Shown piece after piece: positions 46,831-55,419 of a DNA stretch of 64,000 nt; position 1 is the stretch's first letter; the number at the start of each line of letters is the position of its first letter. The notes under the pieces were generated by a model that saw nothing but the letters and a program-made list of their open reading frames with translations, ran no database searches and was not told where the DNA came from. Source of the stretch: Amycolatopsis orientalis DSM 40040 = KCTC 9412 (GTDB taxonomy: Bacteria > Actinomycetota > Actinomycetes > Mycobacteriales > Pseudonocardiaceae); assembly GCF_000478275.1 (NCBI RefSeq), contig NZ_ASJB01000051.1:1-64000 (forward strand), given 5' to 3'. A program made the translations under genes and the position numbers.

Positions 46831-48917
46831 ATGAAATGGGGACGATGAACGAAGAGGAAGCCGTCAGCCGCGTCGAGGAGTGGCTGGCAGGCCGCGGGGA
46901 GGGCACCGGCGCGCTGCGGGTCCGCCGCGAGTACGTCGTGCGCGCGACCGGCGGCTGGAACGTCACGTACAACACCGTCGGCTGGCTCGACGGGACCGAC
47001 CCGGCCGCCGGCCTGTTCCCGAGTCCGGTCGCCTTCGTCCCGGACGACGGCGGCGAGATCCGGCTCGACCTGGAGTTGATGGCGGTTTCGGCGGCGGGCG
47101 GCGACGGGGACGACGACGACGCGTTCACCCGCTGGACCGAGGTCGTCGACCCGGAGTTCGACCCGGCCGCGGTTCCCGGCCTGCCCGTCCCGAAAACGGC
47201 GATCGTGCGCTGGGAGCAGCAGACGCTGTACGGCGAGCCGACCGGCGCGGTCCGCGCGAATCCGGAGCACCGGCCGGGACCTCGGTTCTCCGGGCGGCCG
47301 AAGCCGGAAAGCGCCGTCGAGACGCTCCTCGGCTACCTCCGCGTCGAGTGGATCACTCCGGAGGAGTTCGTCCACTGGATGCTCGATCTCGACGTACTCG
47401 CCCCGGCGAAGGACGGTCACCTGCAGGTCCGCGACTTCGGTGACGCGGGCGCCCGGTTCGTCGTCTACACCTCCGAGGCGCAGATCCCGGCCGAGTACAC
47501 GGTCTGGCAGCGAGTCCAGCCCCGCGTACTCCTGCGCCGGGCCAAGGACACTCCCGGCGTCGGCCTCCTGGTCAACCCCGGCCGCCCGGAGCCGTTCAAC
47601 GTCTATCCCGAAACGCTGCGGCAGGTCGCCGACCTCGGACTCCCGGCAAAGGCCGAGCGCCCCGAGTCCGTCGGGCGTCCCGCTTACCTCAGCGAGGAGT
47701 ACGCGAAGGCGTACGAAGCCCTTCGCGAGGAGTACGGCCAGGATCTCGGCGAGGCCACCTCGAACCTGCGGAATCTCACCGACCAGGCCCGGGACAACGG
47801 CCTTCCGCTCAGCACGGACGAGCTCGTCCGCTACGCCCGCGCGGCGACGCTCTCCTACAAGCGGTCGCGGGCGAAGTACGACGGCCGCCCGCTGCCGGAA
47901 CTGCCTGACGACCTGTTCGCCAACGGCCTGGTGACGCATTTCTACGACGACGGCGAACCGCGTCCGAGCGCCTGGAACTTCGGGAAGTTCTACAACCCCA
48001 CGATCCCCGTCGGCAGCTTCGCGTACCCGCGGCTTGTCGGCGCGTACGTGGGCTTCGCACTCGGGGACGCTCTCGGTTCGGGTGGGGATCCGGCCGAAGG
48101 CCTGCCGCTCGGCGGGCTGACCCGGCAGCTGCTGTTCCACACCGAATCCGTGATCCGCGGCCTGGACGCGACCCCGGATAACACCGAGATCCCGGCGTCG
48201 CTGCCCGCGGGCGGACGTCCCGACGGCTGGGTCGCCAAGGCCACCGCGGCCGCCGGACCGGCCCCCGCGGAGTTCTCGGCCATGCTGGCGACCGCGCTCG
48301 CCGCGACGGTGACCGGCGGGGTGCCCGGACCCGCCGACGACCCCTTCTACGCGATGAAGGTGGTCCGTGAGCTGGTCGGCTCCGCGGCCGGGCACGAGGT
48401 CGTCCACGGTGCCGAGCTGCTGGTGAACCTGTTCCGCGCCCAGCTCGCGGCCCGGAACGGCGAACCGGCCGTGGCGAACTTCCTCGCGGGTTTCGACGAG
48501 TACAGCGGCGAGGTCGGCGAGCTGGTCAAGACCGTGCTCGACCTCAGGAACGACGTCGACGGCGGTAGTGCCGATGACGTCGAGCAGTTCGACAGCATCG
48601 GCGACGGCCGGACGCCGCTTTCGGTGCTGGGCAGGGCGTTGTTCGCCGCCGCCAAACGGGGACACGACCCTGAAGCGGCACTGACGCTGGCCGCACGCGG
48701 CGGCGCGGTGACCGGCGCGCTGACCGGGGCGATGGTGGGTGCGAGGCTCACCGTGCCCGGTCTGCCGGAAACCTGGCTCGCCGCGTTCGGTGACCTCGGC
48801 GTCGTCGACAATATGGCGGGCGACGCCTACTACTACTTCAACCGGTTCGGCCTGCCCCGCGAACCCGAAGAGCGGCGCCGCTGGGACGCGAAACGGTACC
48901 CGCGAGGAGATCAGTAA
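46827..48917 (+). CDS. YrhB/Imm35-like, SseB-like and degenerate ADP-ribosylglycohydrolase protein 2
   Basis: The 696-residue paralogue of the gene before it uses GTG 46827 (overlapping the upstream stop) or ATG 46845. The N-terminus has VSRVEEWLAGRGE and GGWNVTYNTVGWLDG; the SseB-like part has DAGARFVVYTSEAQIP and LLVNPGRPEPFNV. The ADP-ribosylglycohydrolase-like part has GAYVGFALGDALGSGG, then PLGGLTRQLLFHTE at the place of the DDT motif and AARGGAVTGALTGAMVGA at the place of the second metal motif. This suggests loss of metal binding and a regulatory or immunity role. A linker of about 100 residues (YLSEEYAKAYEALREEY) is helical. Confidence 0.78.
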   Translation: MNEMGTMNEEEAVSRVEEWLAGRGEGTGALRVRREYVVRATGGWNVTYNTVGWLDGTDPAAGLFPSPVAFVPDDGGEIRLDLELMAVSAAGGDGDDDDAFTRWTEVVDPEFDPAAVPGLPVPKTAIVRWEQQTLYGEPTGAVRANPEHRPGPRFSGRPKPESAVETLLGYLRVEWITPEEFVHWMLDLDVLAPAKDGHLQVRDFGDAGARFVVYTSEAQIPAEYTVWQRVQPRVLLRRAKDTPGVGLLVNPGRPEPFNVYPETLRQVADLGLPAKAERPESVGRPAYLSEEYAKAYEALREEYGQDLGEATSNLRNLTDQARDNGLPLSTDELVRYARAATLSYKRSRAKYDGRPLPELPDDLFANGLVTHFYDDGEPRPSAWNFGKFYNPTIPVGSFAYPRLVGAYVGFALGDALGSGGDPAEGLPLGGLTRQLLFHTESVIRGLDATPDNTEIPASLPAGGRPDGWVAKATAAAGPAPAEFSAMLATALAATVTGGVPGPADDPFYAMKVVRELVGSAAGHEVVHGAELLVNLFRAQLAARNGEPAVANFLAGFDEYSGEVGELVKTVLDLRNDVDGGSADDVEQFDSIGDGRTPLSVLGRALFAAAKRGHDPEAALTLAARGGAVTGALTGAMVGARLTVPGLPETWLAAFGDLGVVDNMAGDAYYYFNRFGLPREPEERRRWDAKRYPRGDQ

Positions 48918-48921
48918 AGAG

Positions 48922-50043
48922 ATGCGCGAGTGGCTTCAGGATCCGGCGACCAGGTCGCGGCTGCGCGGCAGCCTGTTCGCCGGGGCGATCGGCGACGCGC
49001 TCGGCGCGAAGACCGAATTCGATTCGATCGACCGCATCCGCGAGATCGCCGGGCCGGCCGGGATCACCGACCTCATCCCCGCGTACGGCGGGATCGGGCG
49101 GATCACCGACGACACCCAGATGACGCTCTTCACCCTGGAAGGCCTGATCAGGGCCCATGCGGGGACGCGGCGGGAGCAAGGGACCTTTACTACCGCCGCT
49201 GTCGCCGTCGAGCAGTCCCTCCAGCTCGCCTACCAGCGCTGGCTGCACACCCAGGGCGTCCCGTGGGAGCGGGCCCGCGGACCGGAGGCGACGAGCGCCG
49301 AACCGGACGGCTGGCTGATCACGAACCGCGAGCTGTTCAGCCGTCGCGCGCCTGGCCTGACCTGCTTCAGCGAGCTGGAGGCGTACGGCAAGACGGGCGT
49401 GCGCGCGGGCATGGACAAGCCGGTGAACAACTCGAAGGGCTGCGGCGGGGTCATGCGCGCGGCACCGGTCGCGCTGTGGTCGGACGACCTCGCCGAGGTG
49501 TTCCGGCTCGGCGCCGAGAGCGCGGCGCTGACCCATGGTCACCCGAGCGGGTATCTCTCGTCGGGTGCCTTCGCGGTGATCGTGCACGAACTGCTGCTCG
49601 GGAAACCGCTGCTCGACGCCGTCGCGACGGCCCGTGTCGAGCTGGAGAAGTACCAGGGCCACGAGGAGCAGAGCGTCGCGCTGGACCAGGCGCTCGCCCT
49701 GGCCGAGGCAGGGGCGCCGACGCCGGAAAAGCTCGAGACGCTCGGGCAGGGGAACATCGGCGAAACCGCGCTTTCGATGTCGGTGTACGTCGCCCTGACC
49801 ACCACGGATCCGAACTCAGCACTGCTCGCGTCGGTGAACCACAGCGGCGACAGCGACTCGACGGGCTCGGTCTGCGGGAATCTCGTCGGCGCGATGTACG
49901 GCGAGCAGGCCTTGCGGCAGGACTGGCTGGAGAAACTGGAGCTGGCCGAGGTGATCGGACAGCTGGCGGACGACGCGCTCGCGGAGTTCGGCGGGAACGC
50001 CCCGGGTGACGACCGGTGGTACGCCCGCTACCCGGCCTACTAG
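48922..50043 (+). CDS. ADP-ribosylglycohydrolase, intact active site
   Basis: This 373-residue enzyme would remove ADP-ribose from modified targets using two Mg or Mn ions. Motifs: GAIGDALGA (21-29), ITDDTQM with Asp63, Asp64 and Thr65, SKGCGGVMRAAP, and VNHSGDSDSTGS with Asp310 and Asp312. All metal ligands expected for the DraG/ARH family are present. It follows the two degenerate paralogues by 4 bases, so it is probably the working antidote to the ADP-ribosyltransferase domains of the toxin at 35184. Residues about 79-92 (TRREQGTFTTA) are encoded by a dispersed repeat inserted in the frame. Confidence 0.92.
   Translation: MREWLQDPATRSRLRGSLFAGAIGDALGAKTEFDSIDRIREIAGPAGITDLIPAYGGIGRITDDTQMTLFTLEGLIRAHAGTRREQGTFTTAAVAVEQSLQLAYQRWLHTQGVPWERARGPEATSAEPDGWLITNRELFSRRAPGLTCFSELEAYGKTGVRAGMDKPVNNSKGCGGVMRAAPVALWSDDLAEVFRLGAESAALTHGHPSGYLSSGAFAVIVHELLLGKPLLDAVATARVELEKYQGHEEQSVALDQALALAEAGAPTPEKLETLGQGNIGETALSMSVYVALTTTDPNSALLASVNHSGDSDSTGSVCGNLVGAMYGEQALRQDWLEKLELAEVIGQLADDALAEFGGNAPGDDRWYARYPAY
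49168..49188 (+). repeat. 21-bp short repeat, copy 2, inside a coding gene
   Basis: The same 21 bases as 19213-19233 occur here in frame within the ADP-ribosylglycohydrolase, encoding RREQGTF. Elsewhere the repeat is intergenic. Confidence 0.7.
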
Positions 50044-50083
50044 ATTTACCTCCGGTTTGGGGAACTTGGGGAGGGGACGACAC

Positions 50084-52012
50084 GTGCGTTACCGGGTTCA
50101 AGCGGCGGAGCGGCCGGACGGCCTGTACGCCGTATGGGGGGACACCGTCTTCGGGGCCCAGCGGTCGACCGAAGACGGCACGCTGCTGCTCATCGCGCCG
50201 CCGGGGGAAGCGGCGCCCGAGGGGTTCGACCGCGAGTGGGAGGGCCGCGCCGCCCGGGTGGTGCTGAACGGCGAGGTCGGCGCGACCTTCAGCCTGCAGA
50301 CGTACGGCCGGTTCGACGACGAGCACTTCCAGATCGCGCCGCGGACCGGCGGCGGCGAGCTGACCTTGCGCTGGGCGGGCGAGGACGCGGCCCGCGCCGC
50401 CGAACTGGGGCTGACGGACTTCTCGACCACGGCCGCGCCGTCGCGGCTGACGGCGTTGTGGCAGACCAGGCACGATTTCGTCGAGGCGCCCGGTGCCCGG
50501 CCGGAGAACGGCACGGGTGACCAGCCCGCGCTGCTGCGCGCCATCGGCCGGACGCTGCTGGGCGTACTGCCACCGGGCTGGCAGCGGGTCGGCGCCCAGT
50601 TCCGGCAGGTCGGCGACTACGCCGAACTCGAGGTCCGCTCGGTCGGCGACGAGGGCAACGGCCCGGTGTCGGTGTCTATCCCGGCCCCGCCGCGGCTCGG
50701 CTCGCTGTTCGCCCGGCTGCGCGCGGCGATGCACAACCCCGAGACCGGCACCTGGTTCCAGGGCACCTTCACGCTCGACTCGGAATCGCATTTCGACTTC
50801 GACTTCGACTCCGAACAGGAACCGACCTGGCGGATCCCGCCGAACGAGGGCGGGAAGCCGTCTCCGCGCGCGTACGCGGCCGAGCTGGCGATCTTCCCGC
50901 GCGACAAGGAGCACGTCCCGGCCTGGCTCTCGGCCAAGGCGGGCCTGCCGCTGGACGTCGTGTTCCGGCACGCGAAGGTCGTGGACGCGCACAACGAGGG
51001 CGAGCGACCGGTCGTCAACCGGCCGCCGGTGCCGCCGGACCAGGTCCGCGGCGTACTGGACTACCTCTTCCGCTCGCCCGTGGCGCTGACCCGGCCGGGT
51101 CCGCAGCCCGACATCTTCACCCCGAACGGCCCGCCGGACGTGCCGAACGCCTTCCACACCGACGGCGTCTGGATCTGGCCCGCGGCCGTCCCGCACTACC
51201 TGCGGAAGTACGGGGTGCCGCCGGAGCCGGAGCTGATCGAGCACATCCGGGCCGCCGGGTTCCGGCCGCCGCTGGTCGGCGAACTGGTGCGGGCGACAGC
51301 CGAAGCCGACATCGTCGGCAAGCCGCGGCCGCCGCAGACCGACGCGGATCTGCCGGACGAGAGCGTCCGCACCCGCGTCGAACGCGACGGCGAGCCGGGC
51401 CGCGACGTCCGGGCCGGTGAAGTGCTGGAGGTGCTGTACCAGCGGCTGGCCGAACACGGGGTCGCGCCGACGGCCTACCGGATCGGCGCGAACGCGGTAC
51501 CGGAGCCGGGCGTGTGGACGCTGCGCCGCGCGGAGAACGGCTGGGAGGTCTCACGTCCGCCGACGGACGAGCCGGTGGCGTTCGCCAAGCTCGAAGAAGC
51601 GGCGCGGTTCTTCCTGGGCACCCTGCTGCTGTACCCGGCACGGGCCGCGGTGGGCGCGAACGAGGAGGCCGACAACCCGGCCGACTGGCCGATCCTGCCG
51701 CTGCGGGGCGAGCCGCCGCTGAACTTCTTCCGCCGCAAGCGGATCATCGTGCTGCCCGCGGGCAGCACCGTGCAGCGGTTCGGGAACGAGACGGGGAACC
51801 TCGTGCACGCCGAGCCGGCGCGGTTCGTGGAGACGTCGCTGGCCGCCGACCGCGAACGGGATCGCCGCCTCTACCGCGTCCAGCGGCCGCTGCGCGTGGT
51901 CACCGGGATCACCGCGCCGTGGAACGGGACGCCGGGCGGGGCCGTGGCCTACGTGCTGCCCCGGCCGATCGCCCAGCACCTCGAAACCGGCGCCCTTTCC
52001 CGCATCCAGTAG
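50084..52012 (+). CDS. YezG-like plus TNT-like domain protein 2
   Basis: The 642-residue paralogue of the gene at 43105 begins at a GTG with GAGGGGAC upstream. It has an extra N-terminal domain of about 165 residues (PDGLYAVWGDTVFGAQR...), then the YezG-like part with DFDFDSEQEPTWR and YAAELAIFPRDKEHVPAWL, the shared middle block HTDGVWIWPAAVPHYLRKYG, and the TNT-like C-terminus: AGSTVQRFGNETGNLVHAEP, RLYRVQRPLRVVTGITAPWN, PGGAVAYVLP. The residues reported as important in the M. tuberculosis TNT also appear replaced. The N-terminal addition is unrecognised. It closes the operon; a 12-bp hairpin follows. Confidence 0.75.
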   Translation: MRYRVQAAERPDGLYAVWGDTVFGAQRSTEDGTLLLIAPPGEAAPEGFDREWEGRAARVVLNGEVGATFSLQTYGRFDDEHFQIAPRTGGGELTLRWAGEDAARAAELGLTDFSTTAAPSRLTALWQTRHDFVEAPGARPENGTGDQPALLRAIGRTLLGVLPPGWQRVGAQFRQVGDYAELEVRSVGDEGNGPVSVSIPAPPRLGSLFARLRAAMHNPETGTWFQGTFTLDSESHFDFDFDSEQEPTWRIPPNEGGKPSPRAYAAELAIFPRDKEHVPAWLSAKAGLPLDVVFRHAKVVDAHNEGERPVVNRPPVPPDQVRGVLDYLFRSPVALTRPGPQPDIFTPNGPPDVPNAFHTDGVWIWPAAVPHYLRKYGVPPEPELIEHIRAAGFRPPLVGELVRATAEADIVGKPRPPQTDADLPDESVRTRVERDGEPGRDVRAGEVLEVLYQRLAEHGVAPTAYRIGANAVPEPGVWTLRRAENGWEVSRPPTDEPVAFAKLEEAARFFLGTLLLYPARAAVGANEEADNPADWPILPLRGEPPLNFFRRKRIIVLPAGSTVQRFGNETGNLVHAEPARFVETSLAADRERDRRLYRVQRPLRVVTGITAPWNGTPGGAVAYVLPRPIAQHLETGALSRIQ

Positions 52013-52054
52013 AACGCGTTCAGTCCTCTGGACGCGGGTGTCAGCGCGCGCACG

Positions 52055-52082
52055 GATCGCGTTTAGCGGGCTAAACGCGATC
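52055..52082. terminator. 12-bp hairpin ending the toxin operon
   Basis: GATCGCGTTTAG pairs perfectly with 52071-52082 around a CGGG loop. It lies 43 bases after the operon stop and overlaps the stop of the convergent LLM oxidoreductase gene (52081), so it probably terminates both. Confidence 0.8.
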
Positions 52083-53067
52083 AGATCGCCTTGGCGACCA
52101 GTTCGTAGGATCTCGCCCGCAGGTCGGCGTCGTACACCGGTGTCGTGAGCATCAGCTCGTCGGCACCGGTGGCCGCGGCGAGGTTCTCCAGCGACCGCAC
52201 CACCTTCTCCGGACCGCCGTGGGCCTGCGCGGCGGTGAACTCCGCGATCATCCCGGCCGTGTCCGGCGCGATCTCGTGGGCCGCCGCCTGCTCCATGGTC
52301 GGGAAGGCGAGGTCGCCGCCCTCGCCTTTGAGCAGGTACGACTTGATCACCGCGCACGGCCCGGCGATGTACGTCGCTTCGGCATCCGTATCCGCGCAGA
52401 TGGTCTCGACCGCGAGGATCACGTACGGCTTCTCGCGCCACTGCGACGGCTTGAAGCTCTCCCGGTAGGTCTTCAGCACGTCGGCCGTGTTCTGCGGGCG
52501 GATGTGGTGCGCGACCGCGATCGGCAGGCCGAGTCCGGCCGCGAGCGACGCGCCGGCCGCGCTGGAACACAGCAGCCACGGTTCCGGTGTCGGCACCTCG
52601 CCGGGCAGCACGCGGATGCCGGTCTCCCCGGCCAGATGACGCAGCAGCTCGGCGACGTCGGCGCGGTACTCGTCGTCCGTCGCCGGATCCGCGCCCCGCC
52701 GCAGCGCTCGGATGATCTTCTCGTCGAATGTGCCGGGCCCCCGGCCGACGCCGAGGTCGATCCGGCCCGGATGCAGTGCCGAAAGCGTCGCGAACTGCTC
52801 GGCGATCGCGAGCGGGGCGTGATTCGGCGCCATCACCCCGCCGGAGCCGACGCGGATCGTCGAGGTCACCGCGGCCAGATGCGCCGCCAGCACCGGCGGC
52901 GACGCCGTCGCGATGGCGGGCGAGCCGTGGTGCTCGGCGATCCAGAGCCGGTGATACCCCAGTTCCTCCAGTTTCCCGGCGACGGAGGCCGTCGACGAGA
53001 GCACTTCGGTGGCCGCGCGACCGTCCTCGACGACGGCGAGTTCCAGCGCGGAAAGCAGAATCCCCAT
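52081..53067 (-). CDS. LLM class flavin-dependent oxidoreductase
   Basis: This 328-residue luciferase-like monooxygenase uses FMN or F420. Motifs: LEELGYHRLWIAEHHGSPAIATASPPVLAAHLAA, then RVGSGGVMAPNHAPLAIAEQFATLSALHPGRIDLGVGRGPG, the latter common to bacterial LLM class proteins. The ATG at 53067 gives the family N-terminus (ILLSALELAVVEDG); the frame is open for 40 codons upstream. It is 20 bp downstream of a methyltransferase gene, so co-transcription is likely. Substrate unknown. Confidence 0.9.
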   Translation of the reverse strand: MGILLSALELAVVEDGRAATEVLSSTASVAGKLEELGYHRLWIAEHHGSPAIATASPPVLAAHLAAVTSTIRVGSGGVMAPNHAPLAIAEQFATLSALHPGRIDLGVGRGPGTFDEKIIRALRRGADPATDDEYRADVAELLRHLAGETGIRVLPGEVPTPEPWLLCSSAAGASLAAGLGLPIAVAHHIRPQNTADVLKTYRESFKPSQWREKPYVILAVETICADTDAEATYIAGPCAVIKSYLLKGEGGDLAFPTMEQAAAHEIAPDTAGMIAEFTAAQAHGGPEKVVRSLENLAAATGADELMLTTPVYDADLRARSYELVAKAI

Positions 53068-53087
53068 ATCCCCCAAGGTAGCCAACC

Positions 53088-53939
53088 TCAGGACGCGGTG
53101 AGGAGAACGGCGGGAGACCACCAGTAGTCGGCCAGCGGTTCGATCCGGATGCCGGTGAAACCCGCTTCCTTGAGCTGCGAGGCCCAATCAGTGGCGGGCT
53201 GCTCCCAGTTCGTCCGGCCCTTCGCGGGATCGATCAGGCCGAGCAGGATCGGCAGCAGGAACCCCTGCGCCACCAGCGACGCGTCCTTGCCGTACTCCGA
53301 GATCCCCCGTTCGTAGCGGGTGACCAGCGAAAGCAAGTACTCGGCGGAGTCTTCGTCGTATTCGGGCACGTCGAATTCGGCGAGCACCAGACACGAGGTG
53401 CGGGGCCGGAGCGACCGCAGGACCTCGGTGCGTTCCTCGGTCGGGATCGACTGGAGCGCGAAGGTCGACTGCGTCAGCTGCCACGTCCGGTCGTCGTCGC
53501 GGGCGAGGAACTCCTGCGCGGTGGCGTCCCAGGTGTGCAGGCCGTGGGTGCCGTCGAGGTGCTTGCGCGTCTCGGCGAGCAGCGCGCTCGACGGCTCGAC
53601 GAGGTCGATCCGGCCCGGCTGCCGGTCCGCCTGTTCGAGCGCGGGGACGACGGCGAGCCCGTCACCGCAGCCGAGGTCGAGCAGCGAACCGACGGTGCCG
53701 TAGCGCCGGGCGAGCATCGCGCTGAGCTTGCGGTAGAGCTGGACGTTGCCGCCACCGCGGATGAACGCGGTGAACGCGGCGGGCTGGTCGTAGACCGGGC
53801 CGCCCCCGCCGTCGTTCAGGTACCGGTGCAGTTCGGTGCCGAGCGTGGATCCGGCACGCCCGGCGAGGTCCGCCGCCTTGGCCTCGTCACCGTCGCGATA
53901 CGCGGTGAGCGCCTCGGCCAGGACATCCGTTTTCTTCAT
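53088..53939 (-). CDS. SAM-dependent methyltransferase
   Basis: The 283-residue class I methyltransferase has motif I LLDLGCGDGLAVVP, the acidic residue in IDLVEPSSALL, and a motif IV-like WQLTQSTFALQSIP. A helical N-terminal cap of about 80 residues precedes the Rossmann core. The ATG at 53939 has AGGAGAAC just upstream. It could modify a small molecule; the target is unknown. It is 16 bp downstream of the orphan histidine kinase gene. Confidence 0.88.
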   Translation of the reverse strand: MKKTDVLAEALTAYRDGDEAKAADLAGRAGSTLGTELHRYLNDGGGGPVYDQPAAFTAFIRGGGNVQLYRKLSAMLARRYGTVGSLLDLGCGDGLAVVPALEQADRQPGRIDLVEPSSALLAETRKHLDGTHGLHTWDATAQEFLARDDDRTWQLTQSTFALQSIPTEERTEVLRSLRPRTSCLVLAEFDVPEYDEDSAEYLLSLVTRYERGISEYGKDASLVAQGFLLPILLGLIDPAKGRTNWEQPATDWASQLKEAGFTGIRIEPLADYWWSPAVLLTAS

Positions 53940-53955
53940 GTTCTCCTGTTTACCG

Positions 53956-55263
53956 TCAGAACGGCACCCAAAGGGTGACTCTGGTGCCATTGCCCGGAGC
54001 CGACTCCACCCTGGCGGTCCCGCCGACCTCGTTCAGCCGGGCGGTGATGGACTCGCTGATGCCGAAACCGGCGGGCCGCGCGTCGAGGCTGAACCCGGCG
54101 CCGTGATCGCGGGTGATCACCGCGACGCCGCCTTCCTGTTCCTCGACGCGCACGACGACCTTGTCCGTCCCGGCGTGCTTGAGCGTGTTGCGCAGGGACT
54201 CGCGGACGGCGTCGCGGATGGCGATCTGACGGACCTCGGAGAGGGTGTCGTCGTCGAGTTCGGCGATCACGAGCTGGGCGCGCAGACCGTCGCGCGCCAT
54301 CTCCGCCGCCAGCGACGCGAGCTTCTCGCCCAACGGCCGCGACCCGGCCTCCGACCGCTCCGAGGTCTCGTTCTCGATCGTCCGCCGCAGTTCCATCGAC
54401 TGCGCCCGTGCCAGCCGCTGGACCTCGGCGAGCCGCTCGGCGGGATCGCCCTTGTCGGCCAGCGCGATCACTTCGAGGGTCTGCAGCACGGAGTCGTGCA
54501 GCACCCGGTGCTGCCGGGCGCGTTCGGCGAGCCTGCCGTTGCGGATGCCGTACGCGAGGGCGAGCCGGGTGCCGAGCCCGATCAGGACGAGGGCGCCGCT
54601 CGCGGTGAACAGGACGCCGAGGATCGCCGGGAAGGTGGCCATGGCGTCACCGGGCGCGGCGTGACCGGTGCCGAACAGGGACGCGAGCATCCGCACCGGG
54701 AAGCTGACGACCGCGAGCGCCGCGGCGGCGGGCATGCCCAGCGCCAGCGCCAGCAGCGCGACCTCGCCGAGCAGATGTTTGCCGGGCACCGCCATCGCCT
54801 CGGTGAACACCGAAGACGGCACCAGCGCCCCGACGGCCAGCGGCGCGAGCAGCGTGAACACGAGGTCGAGCGCCAGCAGCCGGGCCGCGTGCTGCGGGCG
54901 GAACGGCGCCGAGCGCAGCATCCACCGGATCCCGTACAGCGAAAGCCCGACCGAGCCGAGCGCCACCAGCCCGACCGGGCCGATCCCGATCATGCCGTGC
55001 GTGGAGACGTAGACACCGAACGCGCCGGGTACCGCGAAAAGCCGGTAGACCAGCGGGACGAGCGCCACGTAGCGGGCGGCCCTGAGCAGCAGGTTGTCGC
55101 GATGGGCGGTGTCGATGGGCCCGGACATCCGCTGGATCCGCCGGAGCGCGCGCATCGGTGTCGGATCGCCGACCTCGTCGGACAGCTCACTCGTCGCCGT
55201 CGCCAGCGCGGGCGCGCCACGACGCAGCAACGTCACCAGGAAACTGGGCGGCCGCTTCGCCAT
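53956..55263 (-). CDS. Orphan sensor histidine kinase-like membrane protein
   Basis: The 435-residue protein has about six TM segments in residues 60-250, a phosphoacceptor-like H-box (RQHRVLHDSVLQTLEV), and a HATPase_c domain ending with RDHGAGFSLDARPAGFGISESITARLNEVGGTARVESAPGNGTRVTLWVPF. The N-box is unusual (RESLRNTLKHAG in place of NALKHA type). No response regulator is adjacent, so its partner lies elsewhere or it acts on the MacS-like pathway. The ATG at 55263 is preceded by GGGGGAAA. It is upstream of the methyltransferase in one probable operon. Confidence 0.82.
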   Translation of the reverse strand: MAKRPPSFLVTLLRRGAPALATATSELSDEVGDPTPMRALRRIQRMSGPIDTAHRDNLLLRAARYVALVPLVYRLFAVPGAFGVYVSTHGMIGIGPVGLVALGSVGLSLYGIRWMLRSAPFRPQHAARLLALDLVFTLLAPLAVGALVPSSVFTEAMAVPGKHLLGEVALLALALGMPAAAALAVVSFPVRMLASLFGTGHAAPGDAMATFPAILGVLFTASGALVLIGLGTRLALAYGIRNGRLAERARQHRVLHDSVLQTLEVIALADKGDPAERLAEVQRLARAQSMELRRTIENETSERSEAGSRPLGEKLASLAAEMARDGLRAQLVIAELDDDTLSEVRQIAIRDAVRESLRNTLKHAGTDKVVVRVEEQEGGVAVITRDHGAGFSLDARPAGFGISESITARLNEVGGTARVESAPGNGTRVTLWVPF

Positions 55264-55419
55264 GGACTTTCCCCCTGCCCGTAGCACCGGCAGGAGTATC
55301 TCCGGTTACGCCACATGGATCCAGAGACCAACGGGGTTTATCTCAGCTGATGACGTGAAAATCCGTGACGAACACCGGTCCGATGGCGGTCTTCACCGTC
55401 GGCCCCATGGACCAGAACG

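Noticed and set aside
44584..48917. Calling both N-terminal paralogues active ADP-ribosylglycohydrolases
   Set aside because: Both metal-binding motifs have lost their Asp and Thr residues. Only the 48922 gene keeps them.
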